Notes: a model not told the origin generated them from the sequence alone. Numbered from the stretch's first letter, positions 33,185-45,850 are shown. The stretch: DNA of 64,000 nucleotides from Pomphorhynchus laevis (GCA_012934845.2 WNNJ02003040.1:1-64000), one strand, 5' to 3'. Numbers and translations: made by a program.

Positions 33185-33290
33185 CTAATCGAGTCTACGT
33201 ATTATTTATTATTTATAAATAAAAAATAATGCTAAATAAAATTCAAATAATTAAATAATTATTAATTATTATTTAATTATTTTTAAATAC
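33185..33290 (+). repeat. PLE terminal-repeat fragment
   Basis: CTAATCGAGTCTACGTATT followed by AT-rich sequence with AATAATGCTAAAT matches the proximal part of the PLE terminal repeat. Confidence 0.6.
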
Positions 33291-33367
33291 AACAGCAGCA
33301 AAAGAGCGTAGAGCTCGTACAGGCTGGGTACAGGGTTAAAAAAAATATCGATGAAAATCCGATTGTT

Positions 33368-33654
33368 TTAAGTTAGTACATTCTTCAGATTTCTCTTGAA
33401 GGACAAAATACTGGAGGCCGAAACCACTTGACTTGGTAGATTATTCCAGCTTTTCCACGTTCGGTTGACAATTGTGTTAAATCTTCTTCGTGGACGAATG
33501 TGGGTCTTTAACGTGAGGTGATGTCCCCTCAATCTGTTTGAATTTCGAAGTTCGAACAGTTTGCGACAAACATGTTCCCTCTGCCCTTTTTGAACATTAA
33601 GCGCTGTCCACACAAACATTAAATCAGATGACTTTAAAGATTTCTTCACTGTGG
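33368..33654 (-). mobile_element. LINE C-terminal fragment, other family
   Basis: The minus strand reads LFELRNSNRLRGHHLTLKTH, RRFNTIVNRTWKSWNNLPSQ and VVSASSILSFKRNLKNVL, the C-terminal end of an APE-type LINE related to families B and D. It lies directly downstream of a family A 3' end, whose tail reads through into it in the same frame. Confidence 0.75.
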
Positions 33655-34487
33655 TCACACCAAAAAAAGGATTTATTTTAACGTAGCAAATGCGTGCCAG
33701 CGCACGCTTACATGACCACAACAAAACAAAACTGTGAATCAGGTGTCGAGAAGGTGTGAACGGAGGAGGTGTTTGAATGTGATAAAGGAGGGAGCGCGGC
33801 GGACGTCGAGAGGGAGTTGATTCCAGGCGAGTGAGGCGGCGACGAGGAAGGATCGGAGACCGTAGTTGTTGCAGTAATTAGGAACGTAGAGTAAGAGGGT
33901 ATGACAGGAACGAAGCGATAGCGAGATGGGGCGAGTATCGTCTAAGAAAGGAAGGTTAATGAACGATGGGGAGCCGACAGCGATGAGACGAAAAGTTACG
34001 AGAATAAGGCGGATTTTGATGCGGATATGGATGGTGGGTCAGGAGAGTTGGGCAAAATATGTGGATGTGTGGTCGAAGCGACGGAGACGAAAGAGCACTC
34101 GAACGGCGGTGTTGATTATTCGTTGTAGGGGTAGGATGATGGATTTTGGAGAATTGGCGAAAAGGCTAAGGCAGTAATCGATTTTAGGGAAAAGAAGCGA
34201 TAAAAGAAGAGACATACAAGAACGGAAGTCGATAAGGGGGCGGATACGGCGAATGTCACGAAGAATTAAGTTAGACGAGCGGACCTTGTCACGGACGAAG
34301 GGTTTAAGGGAAAGGTGATCATCGAAATGGAAGCTTAAGAAAGTGAGATTGTGGGGTATAGGGATGATCGATGAGGCAAAAGATACAATGGGAGGAGATA
34401 TGCTTGGTTTATGGGGAAGGATCCACATTATTTTGGACTTTTCGACGTTTAGAACGAGATGGAGATTGGAGAGACGTTTGTAGATAG
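33655..34487 (-). mobile_element. LINE family A copy, 5'-truncated (3' 0.8 kb)
   Basis: Covers the end of the RT (KIMWILPHKPSISPP, LSFHFDDHLSLKPF, RIIRP-type LRDIRRIRPLIDF) to the family 3' terminus at 33655. Its 5' end meets the 3' terminus of the next family A copy exactly, giving a head-to-tail junction. Confidence 0.88.
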
Positions 34488-37400
34488 AAAAAAAGGATTT
34501 ATTTTAACGTGGCAAGTGCGTGCCAGCGCACGCTTACATGACCACAACAAAACAAAACTGTGAATCAGGTGTCGAGAAGGTGTGAACGGAGGAGGTGTTT
34601 GAATGTGATAAAGGAGGGAGCGCGGCGGACGTCGAGAGGGAGTTGATTCCATGCGAGTGAGGCGGCGACGAGGAAGGATCGGAGACCGTAGTTGTTGGAG
34701 TAATTAGGAACGTGGAGTAAGAGGGTATGACAGGAACGAAGCGATAGCGAGGTGGGGCGAGTATCGTCTAAGAAAGGAAGGTTGATGAACAATGGGGAGC
34801 CGACAGCGATGAGACGAAAAGTAACGAGAAGAAGGCGGAGTTTGATGCGGATGTGGATGGTGGGCCAGGAGAGTTGGGCAAAATATGTGGATGTGTGGTC
34901 GAAGCGACGGAGACGAAAGAGCACTCGAACGGCGGTGTTGATTATTCGTTGTAGGGGTAGGATGATAGATTTTGGAGAATTGGCGAAAAGGCTGAGGCAG
35001 TAATCGATTTTAGGGAAAAGAAGCGATGAAAGAAGAGACATACAAGAACGGAAGTCGATAAGGGGGCGGATACGGCGGATGTCACGAAGAATTAAGTTAG
35101 ACGAGCGGACCTTGTCACGGACGAAGGGTTTAAGGGAAAGGTGATCATCGAAATGGAAGCCTAAGAAAGTGAGATTGTGGACTATAGGGATGATCGATGA
35201 GGCAAAAGATACAATGGGAGGAGATATGCTTGGTTTACGAGGAAGGATCCACATTATTTTGGACTTTTCGGCGTTTAGAACGAGATGAAGATTGGAGAGA
35301 AGTTTGTAGATAGAAGAAAGACAGTTGGAGGCAGAAATGCCGATATCGTGTATGCGATGTGCGGGTGCATGAGCATAGATTAGAATGTCATCGGCGTATT
35401 GCATGACGTTAAATGAGTAAGGTTTGATAAGTGGAGAGAGATCGCCACGCAAAAGTGAGAAAAGCAGGGGACCTAGGACTGAACCTTGTGGAACCCCGCA
35501 AAAAATAGGGATGGGAGGGGAGGATGATGAATTAGAACAGACGCGAAAGAAACGGTCGGATAGATATGAGGCGAACCAAGCTACGGAGGAGGAAGAAAAG
35601 CCGTAATCATAACGAAGGCGAGAAAGGAGGACGGAGTGGTCGACAATGTCGAATGCGGAGGAGAGGTCGAGGGAGATGAGTACACTATATAGAGCCTTGT
35701 CTCGAGAAATGAGTAAGTCGTTGTACACTTTTATGCATGCGCTTTCTGTCGAGTGATTAGAGCGGAAAGCGGATTGGAAAGGAGGGTACAGATTGGATGA
35801 GGAGATATAAGCGTTGATCTGTATTAAGATGAGGCGTTCTAAGAGCTTAAACAGAGTAGGGTGTAGTGATATGGGGCGATAGCTAGAAGGAAGGGAGGGG
35901 TCGAGCGATTGTTTCTTAAGGAGGGGACGAACGATTGCGGATTTCCAGTGTGAAGGGAAGATACGACTGCGGATGGACGAGTTAAACAAGGTTGTGAGAA
36001 ATGGGGATATCGATGAGCATATAGATTTTAATATGTGGGTAGGCAGGGGATCGGCAGGTGAGGTTTTGTTGGGCAAGGACATGAGGACAGATGATACTTC
36101 TGTAGGTGAGACAGGGAGAAGATGAAAGAGTTCCGGAAGGATGAGAGTAGACTGGGCAGAGTGGGATAGGATGGAGACCGGGGTGTGAGAGAGCAGCGTG
36201 GATACTTTAGTCTGGAGAAATGACGAATAATCATTAGCATTGATGTTGCAAGGCGTAGAGGAACGAGCCAGGATTGAGTTAAAAGTATGCCAGAGAGTCT
36301 TAGAGTTGAATGAAGTGATGATTTTATGCTGCCAGAAGGAGTTGCATTTGGTACGTAGTAGGTTGAGATGAGACCGGCGAAGAGCAAGATAGGAATCACG
36401 GAAAGGCGGAGTGATCGAGCGGAAATCGCGTATGAGAGAGAGCGGTGATAGACTCGAAAAGCATGGCGGAGTCGACGCTTTGAGAGTAGGCATTGGATGT
36501 CAATGCATGGGGCACGGTGCAAGCGACGGTGTGGGTGAGACTTGAAGGGCAAAAGAATATCGAGAGTGGATGTGAGTTCAGAGTCGAAAAGAAATGCGAT
36601 ATCGTGAGGAGATGAATATGTTATTGTGGGTAATGATGGAGACGATGTAAGTAAGGCAGAGCGGAGAAGGGAGAGGTCAAGATTTCTCCAAGGGCGACGT
36701 AGGATTGTAGGTGTGTGAGGAGGGTGTGGTTGCGAGCGAGATCACGGGTGATAAGGAAGTGATCGGATAGACCAGGATCAGAGATGGACAGTGAGGTGTG
36801 GGCAGCAAAATGATCGGGGACAGCGATGATGTCGATTGCTTTGCCAAGTATATGTGTGGGGGCAGTGGAGATTAGTTTGTAATTGTAGTTGGATAGAATG
36901 TTGATGAAGCGGATGGAATCTGTGGAAGAGGGGCGGTCTAGGCGGATATTGAAGTCGCCAAGAACGAGTGATGGGATTGAGGACAGAGAACAATGAGAAA
37001 AAAGGTCAGCGAGTTCGGTAAAAAATAAGGCTGTAGGAGCTGATAAACCAGGACGGTATACAATGGCGAGATCTAGAGTGATCTGGTTAGAATAACGACA
37101 AGTGAGCCATTCAAAAGAGCAAGGACTGAAAGAGGGATTGATTTTGCGAAGAGACGCTGGGTGACGCGCGAATGCGACGATGCCGCCATGATTAGAAGAT
37201 TTAGAAGAGCATGAGCTGAGGGGGCTGGCGAATTCGACTAGGGAGCAACCGGCAGAGAGCAGACGGCGAATGGAAAGGTCGTCGGAATCTGAGTGCCAGG
37301 ATTCGGTGAGGCAGAAGAGATCGATGGATTGCTTGGTGAATAGGTTGAGGATAAGATCGGATTTATTGAGAATAGATCTAGTGTTGAGGAGACCGAGTCG

Positions 37401-38338
37401 GAAACCGTGTGCTGTGGCGAAAGAGACTAGTGGAGAAGACACATAGGAGAGATGGAGCGCCATCGAATTTTTGGACGGGTGTGGACAACTTGAAAATTTC
37501 TGTCTATGTTTCGGATGGCGAGTGATGTTTCGCCGTTTTCCTCGCGACGGCGTTTTTCGATGCGGGCTGAAGAGATTTGAGCGATTTCGGAAGGGGCGCG
37601 ATCGTGGAAAATTCTAGATGTTGAAGATCACATGAGTTTGAATCGTTGAGAGAGGACAGAAGACGCGTGAGAGCGATGCTTGAAAACAATTTTTAGGAGA
37701 GGGGGCTGGGAAGGATAAGATTGAGAAGATTTGTTTAGACGAATGAATGCGACAGGAGAAATGTCCTTGAAAAGGGATGGTTTATCCGCAGGAACAACAG
37801 ACGAGAGGATGGATCTGGACGCGGAAACATCGTGGTCCAGACGTGCTTGTGGAGATAAGGAGTTAGAAGGCGTGATATTAGTAACAATGAATCAACGATC
37901 GCTAGAAGCAAAGCGCTTCCGTAAAGGAGGACGACTGACGTGAGTAGGTGAGATCACGATAGAAGAGCTGGCAGTTGATGATTTGGAGGGATTTGGTTTG
38001 ACGACGGGAGACATAGAGGATAATGATAATAAAGAGGGTGGCAAGCGATGTGAGGAAAGGTTATGAGTGGAAGGATAGTGGAGGTTGGTGGAGGTGATTT
38101 TGATTGATGGATGCAAGTTATTGAGAAACGAGACAGGAAGGACGGGACGTGGGGTGTCGGGAAGTGAAGATGACATGGAATGGTAAGTGTATATGGTGGC
38201 AGGGTCGGTGGGTAGAGAATGGACATTAGAAACGACGGGGGTAGTTTGAGTTGACGTGTTGGATGTGGATATGTGCTTATTGGAAAGGTTGCATATTAGT
38301 TTGTTGGCACAAAAACCACATACGAAGTCTAGAACAAA
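34488..38338 (-). mobile_element. LINE family A, longest copy
   Basis: The most complete family A copy. From 5' to 3' on the minus strand, a possible ORF1 zone (37892-38335) has FVCGFCANKLICN, a short Cys pattern, then Ser/Pro/Thr-rich sequence. The endonuclease (37463-36621) has NTRSILNKSDLI, CLTESWHSDSDD, YRPGLSAP, LGDFNIRLDRP and LSDHFLIT. A 642-codon RT frame (36493-34565) has ISLDLSSAFDIVDH, CGVPQGSVLGPLLF and YADDILIYAH. Endonuclease and RT are in different frames, so at least one frame change separates them (36.5-36.6 kb). The RT frame itself is uninterrupted. The 3' terminus matches the other copies. It looks fairly young. Confidence 0.9.
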
Positions 38339-39385
38339 GACAGTTGGAGGCAGAAATGCCAATATCGTGTATGCGATGTGCGGGTGCATGAGCATAGATT
38401 AGAATGTCATCGACGTATTGCATGACGTTAACGGAGTAAGGTTTGATAAATGGAGAGAGATCGCCAAGCAAAAGAGAGAAAAGCAGAGGACCTATCACTG
38501 AACCTTGTGGAACCCCGCAAAAAATAGGGATGGGAGGGGAGGATGATGAATTAGAACAGACGCGAAAGAAACGGTCGGATAGATATGAGGCGAACCAAGC
38601 TACGGAGGAGGAAGAAAAGCCGTAATCATAACGAAGGTGAGAAAGGAGGACGGAGTGGTCGACAATGTCGAATGCGGAGGAGAGGTCGAGGGAGATGAGT
38701 ACACTATATAGAGCCTTGTCTCGAGAAATGAGTAAGTCGTTGTACACTTTTATGCATGCGCTTTCTGTCGAGTGATTAGAGCGGAAAGCGGATTGGAAAG
38801 GAGGGTACAGATTGGATGAGGAGATATAAGCGTTGATCTGTATTAAGATGAGGCGTTCTAAGAGCTTAGACAGAGTAGGGTGTAGTGATATGGGGCGATA
38901 GCTAGAAGGAAGGGAGGGGTCGAGCGATTGTTTCTTAAGGAGGGGACGAACGATTGCGGATTTCCAGTGTGAAGGGAAGATACGACTGCGGATGGACGAG
39001 TTAAACAAGGTTGTGAGAAATGGGGATATCGATGAGCATATAGATTTTAATATGTGGGTAGGCAGGGGATCGGCAGGTGAGGTTTTGTTGGGCAAGGACA
39101 TGAGGACAGATGATACTTCTGTAGGTGATACAGGGAGAAGATGAAAGAGTTCCGGAAAGATGAGAGTAGACTGGGCAGAGTGGGATAGGATGGAGACCGG
39201 GGTGTGAGAGAGCAGCGTGGATACTTTAGTCTGGAGAAATGACGAATAATCATTAGCATTGATGTTGCAAGGCGTAGATGAACGAGCCAGGATTGAGTTA
39301 AAAGTATGCCAGAGAGTCTTAGAGTTGAATGAAGTGATGATTTTATGCTGCCAGGAGTTGCATTCGGTACGTAGTAGGTGGAGAT
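38339..39385 (-). mobile_element. LINE family A middle fragment
   Basis: A copy of the endonuclease-RT connecting region and RT core, nearly identical to 35.3-36.4 kb, but lacking both ends. It begins LHLLRTECNSWQHKIITSF and ends at GISASNCL, where it is joined to the ORF1 zone of the preceding copy. Motif C reads YVDDILIYAH rather than YADD. Its other end is fused in an open frame to the C-terminal part of LINE C (SQSKLSFIFRLHAL region). Confidence 0.88.
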
Positions 39386-41848
39386 GAGAGTGCGTGAAGT
39401 CGAAAAATGAATGAGAGCTTGCTTTGGCTGGGTACAAGATGTGTGGCCTTGCGTAATATGGATTCGTACAGGTTCATCTCTGTCGTAGTTTGAGGGTGAC
39501 AGGCAGGTGAAGCGTATCTCATTAAAGATAAGACATAAGCATTGTAAATTAACTTAAAACTGGATGCGTCAAGCTGGCCAATGGTCCTTCTAATAATTCC
39601 TAAAATTCGACGGCATTTAGCAACTGTGTGACTGGTATGTGGGATGGTCGATAAGCTTCTATTTACGATCACTCCAAGGTCTTGAAATTGGAGAACTGTT
39701 TCAATTTTTCTTCCGTCAATGGTATATGATGAATTGATGTGTAGATGTCCGATGCGCATATGTTTGACTGATCGGGGTTTAATACCAGTCCCCGTTGATT
39801 ACACCATACCTTAATATTATCAATGTCTCTCTGGAGTATCATTGGATCTCGGCTATCGATTATTGGTCGCCAAATTTTCAAGTCGTCGGCATATAAACCA
39901 CATGGACTCGAAATAGCTGTAGTAAGCTCGTTGATGTAAATAATGAGGAGAAATGGACTGAGTACCGATCCCTGAAGAACACCGCGTCCAGGATTTCTTG
40001 TTTTTGACATTTGTTTATTAGCCAATACAGTAATCTTCCGATTTCTAAGGAATGAGTTAATCCAATTAAGGAGGGTTCCTCTGATGCCGTCCTGTTCCAG
40101 CGTAATAAGGAGGACATCATAGTATATCCGATCAAATGCTTCGCTGAGGTCGAAAAACAAAACATCAACACTAACTCCAGCCTCGGCATATCTGGTCCAA
40201 TCACTCCTCGCAAGTATGAGGTTTGTGACAGTAGATCTTCCTGGGCGGAAACCATGCTGGTTGTCGCAGAGTACTTGGTTATCTTCTAGGTGCCCGATGA
40301 TTCGTTTAAAAAGCAGTTTCTCTAGCACTTTACAAGCAACGCAGGTAAGGCTTATGGGCCGATAGTTGCTTGCTAGATTACGGTCGTCTTTTTTGTAGAG
40401 AGGTCGGATTATAGAACATTTCCAATCTGATGGTATACAGTTTGTTGACAAGGAGAAATCAAATATGGTGTGTAAAGGTTCATATATTACTGGTGCAAGT
40501 TCCCGAAGAAGAATTTGAGGAATATTGTCTGGTCCTGCCGCAATTGATCGTGGTAGCTTTAGAAGTTCGTTAAGAACCTCAAATTTATCAAATGGAGTAA
40601 ATTCGTAACACGGATATTGAGCAGTGGAGAATCTGGGGCAATACTGACAGGTAGGACTCTCTAGCGTGAATTGATCTAGGAAAATATTGGCAATTGCTTT
40701 GTCATCAGATGTGAGCTCACCGGTTTCCATAAATATAGAGTTAATCTCAGACGTAGTTGATTTTAATGAGCTGATATGTTTGAACAATTTACTGGGATAT
40801 CTTTTTGATGATCGACAAAGATCGAAACGAAGCACCTGCGTTTCTGACGTTTGAGTGCCGTAACTTGATTTCGTTATTCCTTGTAATCGGTCCAAGAACA
40901 ATTCTGTTCTTTGAATTTTTTGTAAATTTTGTCTCTTGTCTTAATTATTTGTTTAATCTGCGAGTCAAACCAAATGGGAGTTTTGTGGGATGTACGCTGA
41001 CGTTTTAAAGGGGAGAAGTAATTTAGAGCATTGATCAAAGTAGATTTGAAATTTTCCCAGCTCTGATCTATGCCAATTTCATATGGATTAGGCCATTGAA
41101 TGTTTCGAATAGCTTGCGTCATACTTGCGAAATTCGCTTTGAACAGATTCAATTCGGGTTTTGCCGAGGGGGCTGTTTTAAAGAGACTGACAGAAAGCGC
41201 CAGCCTAATGACACAATGATCACTGTGGCCAATAGGGGGGCTGAGAGAGATTTCATCAATTGTGGGTTCCCCTCGTGATAAGCAGAGGTCTAAAATGGCA
41301 GATGATTGCTTCCTCCTTCTAGTGGGTTCGTGAATATGCTGGGTTAGATTGAGATCGTTGAACGTATCAAGGAGATTGGATGATTCAACATCACAACCAT
41401 GTGTCGAAGTATATAGGTCCCAATTGACATGAGGCATATTGAAGTCTCCTAGGATAATGATCGGTGATAAGCTTGTTAGGTGATGTCGTAAAGAGATGCC
41501 AATCTTTTCAGTTGCGGAGCGCGGAGATCGGTAAAATAAACCGATTTTTAGTTTCTGTCTATCAGGAGAAGATACTGTTGCCCACAGATATTCGTTGTAT
41601 GAATCATCTGATACAATGCTGTGCTCGATGATGGTTAACGGTTGCTTGACGTATAATATAACTCCACCTCCTTTTGAGGCGGTTCGATCCGATCGTATAA
41701 CAAAGTAGCCTGGGATTGAGATTTCATTATCAGATATATCGTTGTTAAGCCAGGTTTCGCTCAATGCTATGATGTTTGTGTTCATTGAATTAACGAGACA
41801 CAATATTTCGTCAAATTTGTTGTACATGCTTAAACAGTTAGAGTACAT
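39386..41848 (-). mobile_element. LINE family C ORF2 (endonuclease and RT)
   Basis: Endonuclease frame (41848-40874): NKFDEILCLVNSMNTNI, ALSETWLNNDISDNE, PGYFVIRSDR, GGGVILYV, YRSPRSA, GDFNMPHVNW and HSDHCVIRL. The RT frame (40901-39669), in another frame with a small overlap, has LASNYRPISLTCVACKVLEK, QHGFRPGRSTVTNL, FFDLSEAFDRIYYD, GVLQGSVLSPF and YADDLKIWRPI. A third stretch (39759-39386) gives the connection domain (QFQDLGVIVNRSLSTI). So there are two frame changes, and the C-terminus has been replaced by a family A fragment. It is broken but well preserved. Confidence 0.9.
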
Positions 41849-41919
41849 GATGGAAATATTATTTTGAGAGTAACGGCAGTGGTGTGGTGTCGCTGTTGGT
41901 GTTGAAATTGGATTGATGT

Positions 41920-42525
41920 TTACGTGATGGATGCACGAATCTGTGCGGCGGTGAGTGTCGATGGAACGGTTAGACGGATTCCGAGGCTGAATCGCGTATT
42001 TACCCTTCGCCGCACAACTTGAAAATTTTTCACAATTAGATTTTTTTCACCGTTTTGAATTCTTTGTTGAAGCTCTTTCCTTGCAGATTTCAATCTGTTT
42101 CTATATTCAGTGCTGAGGTCAGGTAGAAGTCTGATACTGGAGCCCCTTAACTTAAAGGAATTCTTGATGATTTGCTTACTAGTCTCGGGGCTATCAACAA
42201 CAACTTTCAAAAGCCTTGGTTTGGTACCATCTTGTTTCTTCCCAATGCGAAAGAGGTGTATTACCTGTCTATTTTGTTCGACTGATATTTCTGTTGGGAG
42301 GACAGTTGAAAGAACTTGCTTTACTGAATCAACATCATGTTTTATCCGGATGAGACTGTTTGGACTCGGTGATTCATTTAAATTTACAATAATGAAACAT
42401 TTATCCCGATCGAATGTTCGGCGTTTATGTCGTTTAGGCTCAGATAGAATAGGTATATTGGGGTTATCAGTGTTGTTTACAGTGGAATTGGTATGATTTA
42501 TCATTTGTTTGAGTGTTCCATCCAT
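41920..42525 (-). mobile_element. LINE family C ORF1
   Basis: A 201-codon intact frame just upstream of the family C ORF2. Basic, with FDRDKCFIIVNLNESPSPN, HLFRIGKKQDGTKPRLLKVV, KLRGSSIRLLPDLSTEYRNR and ELQQRIQNGEKNLIVKNFQV. The KPRLLKV...DL...R..ELQ.R..NGE.NL pattern is the same as in the ORF1 tails of family B, so it is the nucleic-acid-binding ORF1 protein of these LINEs. The shared pattern suggests that families B and C are related. Confidence 0.8.
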
Positions 42526-43140
42526 TTTATATAGACTATGGGTTGTTTGATGACAATAAAAAGTTGGGAGTGCTGTGTGATGTGGTGCTTCTGTGTTTGT
42601 TTCCGGCCTTGGATGTGTTTTCTGAGTGATATGGAATATTTGTTTCTGTGTATCCTTGTGAGAAATGATGGAATTCTCTAGATTTGACGAATCCAGGAAA
42701 TCGGATTTAAGGTTAAATAAGGAAGTTTCAAGGGTTGTTGCCTTTACGATTCGCGATCTTGCATGTCCTCGTGTCCAAACTCGAGTAGGGGTAGATTTCC
42801 GGAATATTGAAGTATCAGATGTTGCCGTTATGTTGATCGGGGCGATTTAATATTCGATAAATTATTTGAATTTTATTTTGCATTATAATTTATTATTATT
42901 TTATTCTTTTAAGCGTAGGCCCATCTGCCGAAAATATGTTGACGATCATCGCAAGCAAGCCCGAAAGCATGGATCGACATACAGCGAGTGTGTAACTTAA
43001 CTGCGAGCAGACGTTTTTTTCGCCCTCACAAGATGCTCGTCCTTAGCAATACGTCGGTCTTCGGTCAGACAAATTTATTAACAATTAACTACAATCTCAA
43101 TATTGCAACCTTCAACTAACTTGACCTATCATAATATATT
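42526..43140. other. LINE C 5' flank and intergenic sequence
   Basis: The first 300 bases may be the 5' untranslated part of LINE C. The plus-strand frame at 42665-42850 is not supported by any family resemblance. Beyond that no gene is seen. Confidence 0.35.
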
Positions 43141-43215
43141 GTATATATAATACGTTTTGTGTTGAAGCCCATTTGCGGGAACTCCAAATGTAAATCTATT
43201 TAATAAATATTTGCT
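43141..43215 (+). mobile_element. Possible CR1-like 3' tail
   Basis: GAAGCCCATTTGCGGGAACT followed by TAAATCTATTTAATAAATA resembles the hairpin and AT tail of CR1-type LINE 3' ends. No coding part is seen with it. Confidence 0.35.
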
Positions 43216-43419
43216 GATAATAAATAATTATAAATAATAAGCGCCGCTAGGTGCCAGTCGATTAAGTATTAAACAGGCACATATTGCCAAGTATCCTATT
43301 CGTGTAGCGGCCTAGGCAACGTATGTTCGACATTAGTCGATCAACGGCCAAATAATTGGCCAGCTTGCATCAGCCGTAAGGATAGTTCTCTCATAGACTA
43401 TCTCAGATCCATCCATTGA

Positions 43420-43680
43420 CTCCAACGGCGGATTAGACGATGGACGAAAATACGGAAGAAAGTCATGGAGGCATGTTTCCTTACAGTAGTGATGTTGGAT
43501 CATCAAAGGATATTGGGAACAGGTAATAGCCGAACAAGCAAAATCACTCTGATGACTCTAACGGCAGATTAAACAATAGACTAAAAGGTGGAAGAGAGTA
43601 TCGGAGACCTATTTCCTTACAGTAGCGATGTTGGATCATCAAAAAATATCGGGAACGGGAGATAGCCGGACAGCAAACCA
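43420..43680 (+). repeat. Tandem duplication, two 120-130-bp units
   Basis: Two adjacent diverged units share ACTC(C/T)AACGGC(G/A)GATTA, TTTCCTTACAGTAG and GATGTTGGATCATCAAA, then GGGAAC(A/G)GG and TAGCCG. They lead directly into the RTE tail. Confidence 0.75.
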
Positions 43681-43685
43681 AGACA

Positions 43686-44152
43686 ATGAAAATGACTAGC
43701 AAAAAAATATTCTTTGTTCATATCTTAACCTATAATAATGAGCTTTGGCATATGACCGAAAGGATAATATCTCAGATACAAGCTACCGAAATGAGGTTCC
43801 TTCACGGTGTGCTCGCTCTTAGCCTTAGAGATAAGTTTAGGAATTCGGTCATCAGGGACGCACTCGAAGTAAAGTCGCTGCTTTACCACATTGAAAAAAG
43901 TCAGCTGAGGTGGCTAGGCACGTTCTGAGGATGTCTAAGGATCGCTTCCTCGGAGGGTTTTCCAGGCTAGACTCTTTGGAAGAAACCTCGAGGTATACCT
44001 CGATACCGATGGAGAGACCAAATCTCGAAACTGGCCGAAGACCGCTATTGGCTATCTGAGAGAGAACTCTAGTCTGTCTCCCAGGATTGCGATGTCTGGA
44101 GTAGTTTGGTTTATGCACTGCCTCCAAGACCTGACACCCGGACCAGTGGTTG
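43686..44152 (+). mobile_element. RTE-type LINE, C-terminal remnant
   Basis: Reads TYNNELWHMTERIISQIQAT, EMRFLHGVLALSLRDKFRNS and EKSQLRWLGTF, matching the RTE-type C-terminus (LTYGxExWxMTERxxSxxQAxEMxFLRxVxGxTLxDxxR and RSQLRWxGHV). After 43928 the frame is lost, but FSRLDSLEET-type and GRRPLLAI-type scraps continue. 5'-truncated and decayed. Confidence 0.8.
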
Positions 44153-44279
44153 ACAGGAAAAATCTTGAATCTTTATTTGTTTTTATTTTGTCAAGAAATT
44201 TTTATATTTTGTGTTGATTTTGTATTTTTATAATAACCCGGTTACTATAAACAATCAAGGAAGTCGCTAATAAAATCAG

Positions 44280-45020
44280 CAAACTGAGTCTGCGTATTTA
44301 ATTTTTTATTAAATGATTTTGAAGAAAACCAATATCTTTACAAATTGTTGCAATTCTTAAAATTTCATTATTTCATATTCTATTTTTAATTTTTTAATAA
44401 GATTTAATTTTTTAATAAGATCTATTATATTTTATATTTTATATTATCTAATATATTTTACTATTTTCTGCTTGATGTTATTTTTAAAGTAACCTAGTTT
44501 AAAATATGTATCTATTAAATTATTTAAATGATTTTGAAGAAAGCCAATATCATTACAAATTGTTGCAATTCTTAAAATTTCATTATTTAATGTATTATAT
44601 TTTATATTATATGATATGCATGAATGCTCGTGCAAAAATATGTTTCTTGTAAATTTAAATATGTTATCTTTATGATATAAATTCAAAGTAGTTTTAATTG
44701 ATGTTAAATTAATGCTCATATCAAGATACATATTTTCTTTATCATTAATATTGTTTTTATTAAGAATGAGGCTGGATAAAATGACCTGGATAAATTTGTT
44801 TGCTTATTAAATAAAAATGGTTAGAGCTAAATACACATATATCATCAATGTATCGAAACATATATTTCATATTTTTATATAATTTAGATTTATTTTTTAT
44901 TTATTTTTTATAAATTTTTTTATTATGAACAAATTCATATTCTATAAAGCTCAAAAATAAATCAGCTATAATCGGACAACTATAACCTCCCATTACATCC
45001 TTATAAGTAGGGACATTTTA
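44280..45020 (-). mobile_element. Penelope-like element, RT C-terminal fragment
   Basis: On the minus strand: PIIADLFLSFIEYEFVH, then FRYIDDICVF (catalytic YIDD), then INLTSIKTTLNLYHKDNIFK and TYFKLGYFKNNIKQKIVKYI. Closely related to the element at 50-51.8 kb. Several breaks. The truncated 5' end lies in a 16-bp perfect inverted repeat (45003-45037, 3-nt loop) made from the VGTS-coding segment. Confidence 0.85.
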
Positions 45021-45850
45021 TAAATGTCCCTACTTATATTATTTTACAATATTTTACAATTATTTCTCCAAAGGGCAAGAACATGGTAGGCTGGTGGTAG
45101 CAACCAGTTTTGCTAAAAGAATGATATTTCTCTACGAAGAAGACAAACTTATCCTGTATTTATCTTTTTTAATATTATTATATTAGTGTAAATATTCATT
45201 CATCCAAAGAATAAAGCTTTTTGCTTCTACGGATTCGTACAAATATAACTCAAGATAACTCACAATAAATCAAGATTCATTTGATCAATGCCAAACTTTT
45301 AGATTATTAAAAGCGCTTTCATTAAATGATCCATATTTTGATCATCATGATGTCCTGTGATTTTAAATTACCGATTTCTGATTAATTTCAGAAATTCAGC
45401 TGTTATATTTTTACAAGAGTGACACTAACTTTACATAATTTACTTAAAAGTTATTTTCGTTTGAATGTAAGATGGCTGTTGTAACATGACAAACTTAAAT
45501 CGTTTTTTTATTTTTGTAGGATAGAACATTGTTATTATTTATTATTTATTATTCAATTATTCATTATTGAATAAGAATAATTGTAGGATAGAGCATTGTT
45601 ATTATTTATTATTCAATTATTTATTATCGAATAATAATTATTCATTATTGAATTAGAAACCAAAAAAAATTTGGTTTCTAATAAACATACAATAAATAAC
45701 ATACACTACTTACAAACACCTGTACAGCAAAGAACACCGGTACAGCAAAGCTATAAGAATCGATTAAGTGATTACATTATATAATATAAATACAATCGAA
45801 TATATAAAAACATACAAATCCTAACAACGAAATTATACAACAGCCGATCA

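Noticed and set aside
42665-42850. 61-codon plus-strand frame upstream of LINE C
   Set aside because: No family resemblance; it lies in a probable LINE 5' region on the opposite strand.
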